From assembly GCA_947623775.1 (NCBI GenBank), contig CANQHL010000068.1, forward strand, positions 1 through 6,732: a stretch of 6,732 nucleotides of DNA, written 5' to 3'. Numbering within the stretch: the first letter of the stretch is position 1; the number at the start of each line of letters is the position of its first letter. Both the position numbers and the translations under genes were made by a program. This document shows positions 3,860 through 6,732 of this stretch, piece after piece. The DNA is from an uncultured Clostridia bacterium. Its GTDB lineage: Bacteria; Bacillota; Clostridia; Christensenellales; UBA1242. The notes under the pieces were generated by a model. It was not told where the DNA came from and ran no database searches. It was given only the letters and a program-made list of their open reading frames with translations.

Positions 3860-6732
3860 TTAATTTTCCTTATATTTTTTCTTCTTTCGTTTGAGAACAA
3901 TCGCAAGATATGCAAGTCCGCAAAGGAGTACTGCACCACCGCATGTAACCCCGATTATCAATCCGATATTTGCCCCGGTGAGCATTGGAATTTCTGCATC
4001 TTCAAAGTGGGATGGATCATGCAGGCAAGTTCTTCTCTTAATTCCCGTTTCACTTCTTGTGGCTGGTTTTATAGTTTCCCACTCTCCCCATTCATGGCCG
4101 AGTTTTGGAAGAACAAGTCCCTCTTCGGTGACCTTTTCACCATTTACACGAATTTCTCCGCATGCGCAATACTCATGCTCCATAACACCCGTTTCTTCAC
4201 ATGTTGCTGGAACAACTGCAACGTGATGATATACATGTCCCTCATGTGCAGACATCACATGTCCGCAGTTTGAAGAAGATACAACACTTGAAAAGGTTTT
4301 GCTTTCATGGTCTACAAATTGTTTTGGAAGTGTAAGATTTGTCTCAAACACCTTTGGAACGTGAATTGTAGTAAGATTATCGCAGCCTTTCAATATGTTT
4401 ATTATAAGTGCATCTGCTTTTATTGAGAAGCCGGAAATGTCGAGTTCTTGCAAGTTTTTGCAGTTTTCAAATGCTGTGCTTAAAAACACTGTTTGCTCGG
4501 TGTTGAAATTTGATAAGTCAAGGGTTTCGATTTCCGAGCAGCCGTTGAACATCGAAGTTGCAAATCTCATGTTTTGTGTATCGAAGTTTTGGAAATTTAT
4601 TTCTTCCAGCGATGTGCAGCCCGCAAAAAGCGAAGAGCAATCGGCAGGAGCAAGAATTTCGCCCGGATAAACAAATGCTATTTTGCTTGCATCGCCATTT
4701 TTGCCATAAACACGAATGTAAGTCTGCATACGCAAAAATGTATCATCATATCCTTGTGGCACTTCCTTTACAAAATCAATACGCGTAACATCTTTGTAAT
4801 TTTTGATGAGAGTACGCCATTCAGTGGAGAATGTGAGTGGATTTTCGTCACCATAATCTTCATCCATGCTTGGATAATCTTCCTTTTCAACCGGCGTTCC
4901 GTAAATTACATTGATGAATGAAATGTTGAATTTTTTATCCGAAGTTGTGACAATCCTAACAACATGATTTTTAACATCTAAGTCGGCAATTCTGTAAACG
5001 CATTTATTAAACAACGTTTTATCTGCAAGATTAATTGTACCCATATCTTCATCATCAACATACACTTCTGCTGTGCCATAGTCTGGGTCGGTGTCTGCGA
5101 AAATATCAAATCCTGAACCTAAAAACTCAAATTCATAGAAAGCACCAGTTTCCTGCGATGTAAGTTTGCCATTTGCCGTGTTTTCTTTAAAGCCATCTTG
5201 ATTTGTCTCAAAATTCTTTGGCTTTACCGTTTGATTAAGTTCAACCATGCGTCCGGCGGTAAGTTCCTTGATAACCGTTTGACCATTGTTTTTCTTTATT
5301 ATAAGTTTGAAGTAACGAATTTCTTGTTCATCAAAAACTGTTCTATATGTTGTGCCGTCTGGATTTGTTGTATCCCCATCAAACAAGAGAACAAACTCAT
5401 CATCATCAGGAATGCCCTCTTTATTGTTGTCTTTTGCTCCATAAAGAGCATATTTGTATATTAAATCAGTTGAGTTGCTACGTCTTAAAATGTCAAAATA
5501 ATTTACAGACATATTTTCACCGCAATCAATAACAAATGTGTGAGGGAGTTGTGGAGGGCTTGATCTCCAACGTGAATGATAAAACGTGTTTTCATTTCCG
5601 TCAATCATAGCCTCTGGCAATGCTGTACTTTCACTTGGAGGTGATTGAAGCACTTGCCAACCGGTTTTTTCTTCTTTATAGTCAATTGACTGTTCTTTTA
5701 TACTATCAAGAAATCTAGGTTGCCAATCTTCGAGTTTTTCTGCCTCAGCAAGTTCCTCTTCGGTGACTTCGGTGTTTACTATATTCTCTGCTGGAATGTC
5801 AACAACCTTTTCCGCTCCTGGGAGCACTACGCCGACATTTACGCAACCGTTTCCGCCCCAATTTACAAGATGACAATCGACTTCCACAATGTCACCCTCG
5901 TTGAGGTTTACTATTGCAAAATTATTGTCCGCTGCGTTTGCCGCAACATAGGAGTTTGCACCCGAATATTGAATATAGTCACCAAACTTTTGACCATTGT
6001 TATAAATTTCTATCAGCTGGCCATCTTTATAGAAATATGCCCTCTTTGCATCATCACCGCGAACAGTGAATTTGTGTTGTCCTTGCTGCAACGCTTTGAA
6101 ACTGAATTTTACATGATAATATTCAAACTCTGGATTGTTGAAGTTTGATTTGCCGGCAACCCCGCTCTCTTCGGTGCGATAAGGCTCTTTTTCTTTCATC
6201 GCATCGATAACATCTTGAATGCCCGCTTTTGCTGGGAATTCATCACCTATTTTGAACACTTCTACAAATGCACCGCTATAACGCAAACGGAAGCGAACAT
6301 TGAGTGTAACAAGTCTGCCGCCAAGAGTTGAGACAATTATATCAAATTGGTCACTTGCGGTCACCTTTTGAGGTGGTGTGTATACCGCCTTTCCTGTTGT
6401 TTCATCATATTCCAAAGTTCCGTAAACTGGCTGTGTGACTTTGACTATTGAAAAGTCTTTTGGACTTACAAAACTTCCTTTTGACAAATCAAAGATTGTT
6501 TCGTGTTTGCCGTCAACCTCATATTTTCTTGCCGTCTCATTGCCGTCTATTCCATTTGCCCACTCATAGGCAATAGGATAAAAGTCGGGAAGAGTGTTTA
6601 AGAATGCAAGTTGTTCCTCTGAAAAATCTTCTTCAGCATTTACATTGCCATGGTAGTTTTCATTTATCCATTTAAGAATGTTTACATGGTCAACAAGACC
6701 TATACGATATATGAAATCGGCACGTGCATTCG
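3860..6732 (-). CDS. Large modular surface protein, 3' part (possible M60-type peptidase/adhesin), N terminus outside window
   Basis: The frame stays open to the right edge, so this is a C-terminal fragment of at least 956 residues (numbered here from the edge). Residues 1-81 hold a helical stretch (IGLVDHVNILKWINENYHG) that faintly recalls the end of M60/enhancin peptidases. No HExxH site is visible, so this is weak. Then follow: 82-152, Ig/cadherin-like strands; about 190-305, PA14-like (FTVRGDD, VNLNEGD, NWGGNG); about 358-496, F5/8 type C, CBM32-like (AMIDGNENTFYHSRW, PHTFVIDCG); about 502-613, an unassigned beta-rich module; 698-795, BspA/DUF285-like leucine-rich repeats; 820-915, two Cys/His surface repeats (VPATCEETG, KPATRSETG); 921-946, a membrane helix; then KRKKKKYKEN. 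The architecture suggests an exported, membrane-anchored protein that binds and perhaps cleaves host glycoproteins. The surface location is well supported; the enzymatic activity is inference. It ends in TAA, 8 bases before a terminator hairpin. Confidence 0.9.
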   Translation of the reverse strand, partial: NARADFIYRIGLVDHVNILKWINENYHGNVNAEEDFSEEQLAFLNTLPDFYPIAYEWANGIDGNETARKYEVDGKHETIFDLSKGSFVSPKDFSIVKVTQPVYGTLEYDETTGKAVYTPPQKVTASDQFDIIVSTLGGRLVTLNVRFRLRYSGAFVEVFKIGDEFPAKAGIQDVIDAMKEKEPYRTEESGVAGKSNFNNPEFEYYHVKFSFKALQQGQHKFTVRGDDAKRAYFYKDGQLIEIYNNGQKFGDYIQYSGANSYVAANAADNNFAIVNLNEGDIVEVDCHLVNWGGNGCVNVGVVLPGAEKVVDIPAENIVNTEVTEEELAEAEKLEDWQPRFLDSIKEQSIDYKEEKTGWQVLQSPPSESTALPEAMIDGNENTFYHSRWRSSPPQLPHTFVIDCGENMSVNYFDILRRSNSTDLIYKYALYGAKDNNKEGIPDDDEFVLLFDGDTTNPDGTTYRTVFDEQEIRYFKLIIKKNNGQTVIKELTAGRMVELNQTVKPKNFETNQDGFKENTANGKLTSQETGAFYEFEFLGSGFDIFADTDPDYGTAEVYVDDEDMGTINLADKTLFNKCVYRIADLDVKNHVVRIVTTSDKKFNISFINVIYGTPVEKEDYPSMDEDYGDENPLTFSTEWRTLIKNYKDVTRIDFVKEVPQGYDDTFLRMQTYIRVYGKNGDASKIAFVYPGEILAPADCSSLFAGCTSLEEINFQNFDTQNMRFATSMFNGCSEIETLDLSNFNTEQTVFLSTAFENCKNLQELDISGFSIKADALIINILKGCDNLTTIHVPKVFETNLTLPKQFVDHESKTFSSVVSSSNCGHVMSAHEGHVYHHVAVVPATCEETGVMEHEYCACGEIRVNGEKVTEEGLVLPKLGHEWGEWETIKPATRSETGIKRRTCLHDPSHFEDAEIPMLTGANIGLIIGVTCGGAVLLCGLAYLAIVLKRKKKKYKEN
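3893..3970 (-). other. C-terminal transmembrane anchor with Lys/Arg tail
   Basis: About 26 uncharged, mostly hydrophobic residues (from IGLIIGVTCGG to LAYLAIVL) are followed by the basic tail KRKKKKYKEN at the protein end. This is a stop-transfer or sorting-signal-like architecture, placing the modules outside the cell. The residues just before it read IPMLTGAN, which is not a canonical LPXTG sortase motif. Simple membrane anchoring is the safer reading. Confidence 0.75.
4346..4639 (-). repeat. Four BspA-like leucine-rich repeats with 26-residue period
   Basis: Within the large surface protein, four units begin with F/L-x-x-C: LFAGC, MFNGC, AFENC and ILKGC. The aromatic or Leu positions are exactly 26 residues apart. 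Each unit continues with a LxxLDLSNFxT-like strand and turn (INFQNFDTQN, LDLSNFNTEQ, LDISGFSIKA). This is the pattern of the BspA/DUF285 leucine-rich repeat family found in surface proteins of gut and oral Firmicutes, Bacteroidetes and mycoplasmas, usually thought to bind ligands or matrix. The last unit is degenerate and caps the array. Confidence 0.75.

Noticed and set aside
3703..3894. 63-codon plus-strand frame across the terminator
   Set aside because: It runs through the terminator hairpin into the end of the surface protein gene, antisense, with no Shine-Dalgarno sequence.
5720..6148. 142-codon plus-strand frame, and the 141-, 124- and 115-codon plus-strand frames elsewhere
   Set aside because: They lie wholly or almost wholly antisense to well-supported genes with clear domains or starts. 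They look like shadows.
3860..6487. Treating position 6487 as the true start of the large surface protein
   Set aside because: The codon there is TTG, no Shine-Dalgarno precedes it, and the same frame runs open and protein-like to the right edge of the window (81 more codons).
1..6732. Mycoplasma-type genetic code (TGA as Trp), prompted by the BspA/DUF285-type repeats
   Set aside because: Trp is written TGG in the genes, and no in-frame TGA is needed to keep any of the four frames open.

Overview
The window is AT-rich DNA with four genes, all on the minus strand, so they read from right to left as 3860-6732, 2041-3552, 584-1906 and 24-533. Start sites carry AGGAG Shine-Dalgarno sequences and TTGACA/TATAAT-type promoters. 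Trp is written TGG, and the four genes end in TAA or TAG. The multidomain surface protein combines a BspA-like leucine-rich repeat block with a host-glycan-type module set. Together these features suggest a low-GC Firmicutes-type bacterium, plausibly host- or gut-associated. This placement is inference; nothing here fixes genus or family, and nothing indicates a recoded genetic code.

Right part (3860-6732): the 3' part of a very large surface protein whose beginning lies beyond the right edge. At least 956 residues are visible: a possible metallopeptidase-associated tail, an Ig/cadherin-like module, a PA14-like module, an F5/8 type C (CBM32-like) module, an unassigned beta-rich module, four 26-residue BspA-like leucine-rich repeats, two Cys/His-containing surface repeats, and a C-terminal membrane anchor with a Lys/Arg tail. 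A strong intrinsic terminator follows directly.

Middle (3553-3859): a 307-base gap holding that terminator, about 170 bases in which I see nothing convincing, and the promoter and leader of the next gene.

Left part (24-3552): two proteins of 503 and 440 residues that I do not recognise but that are clearly paralogues. Each has a charged helical N-terminal half and a Gly/Ala-rich hydrophobic core built from two tandem copies of a unit with an exact 66-residue period, followed by a beta-rich segment and a charged helical tail. The third, a 169-residue protein, ends in one degenerate WG-type repeat. Each of the three has its own sigma-A-type promoter with a TGA-spaced extended -10. The promoters of the two paralogues share an identical 13-bp block, which suggests coordinated expression of three monocistronic or partly read-through units. 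No signal peptide is visible on these three, so they are probably intracellular or peripheral to the membrane. The paralogue pair is the best candidate for something undescribed.
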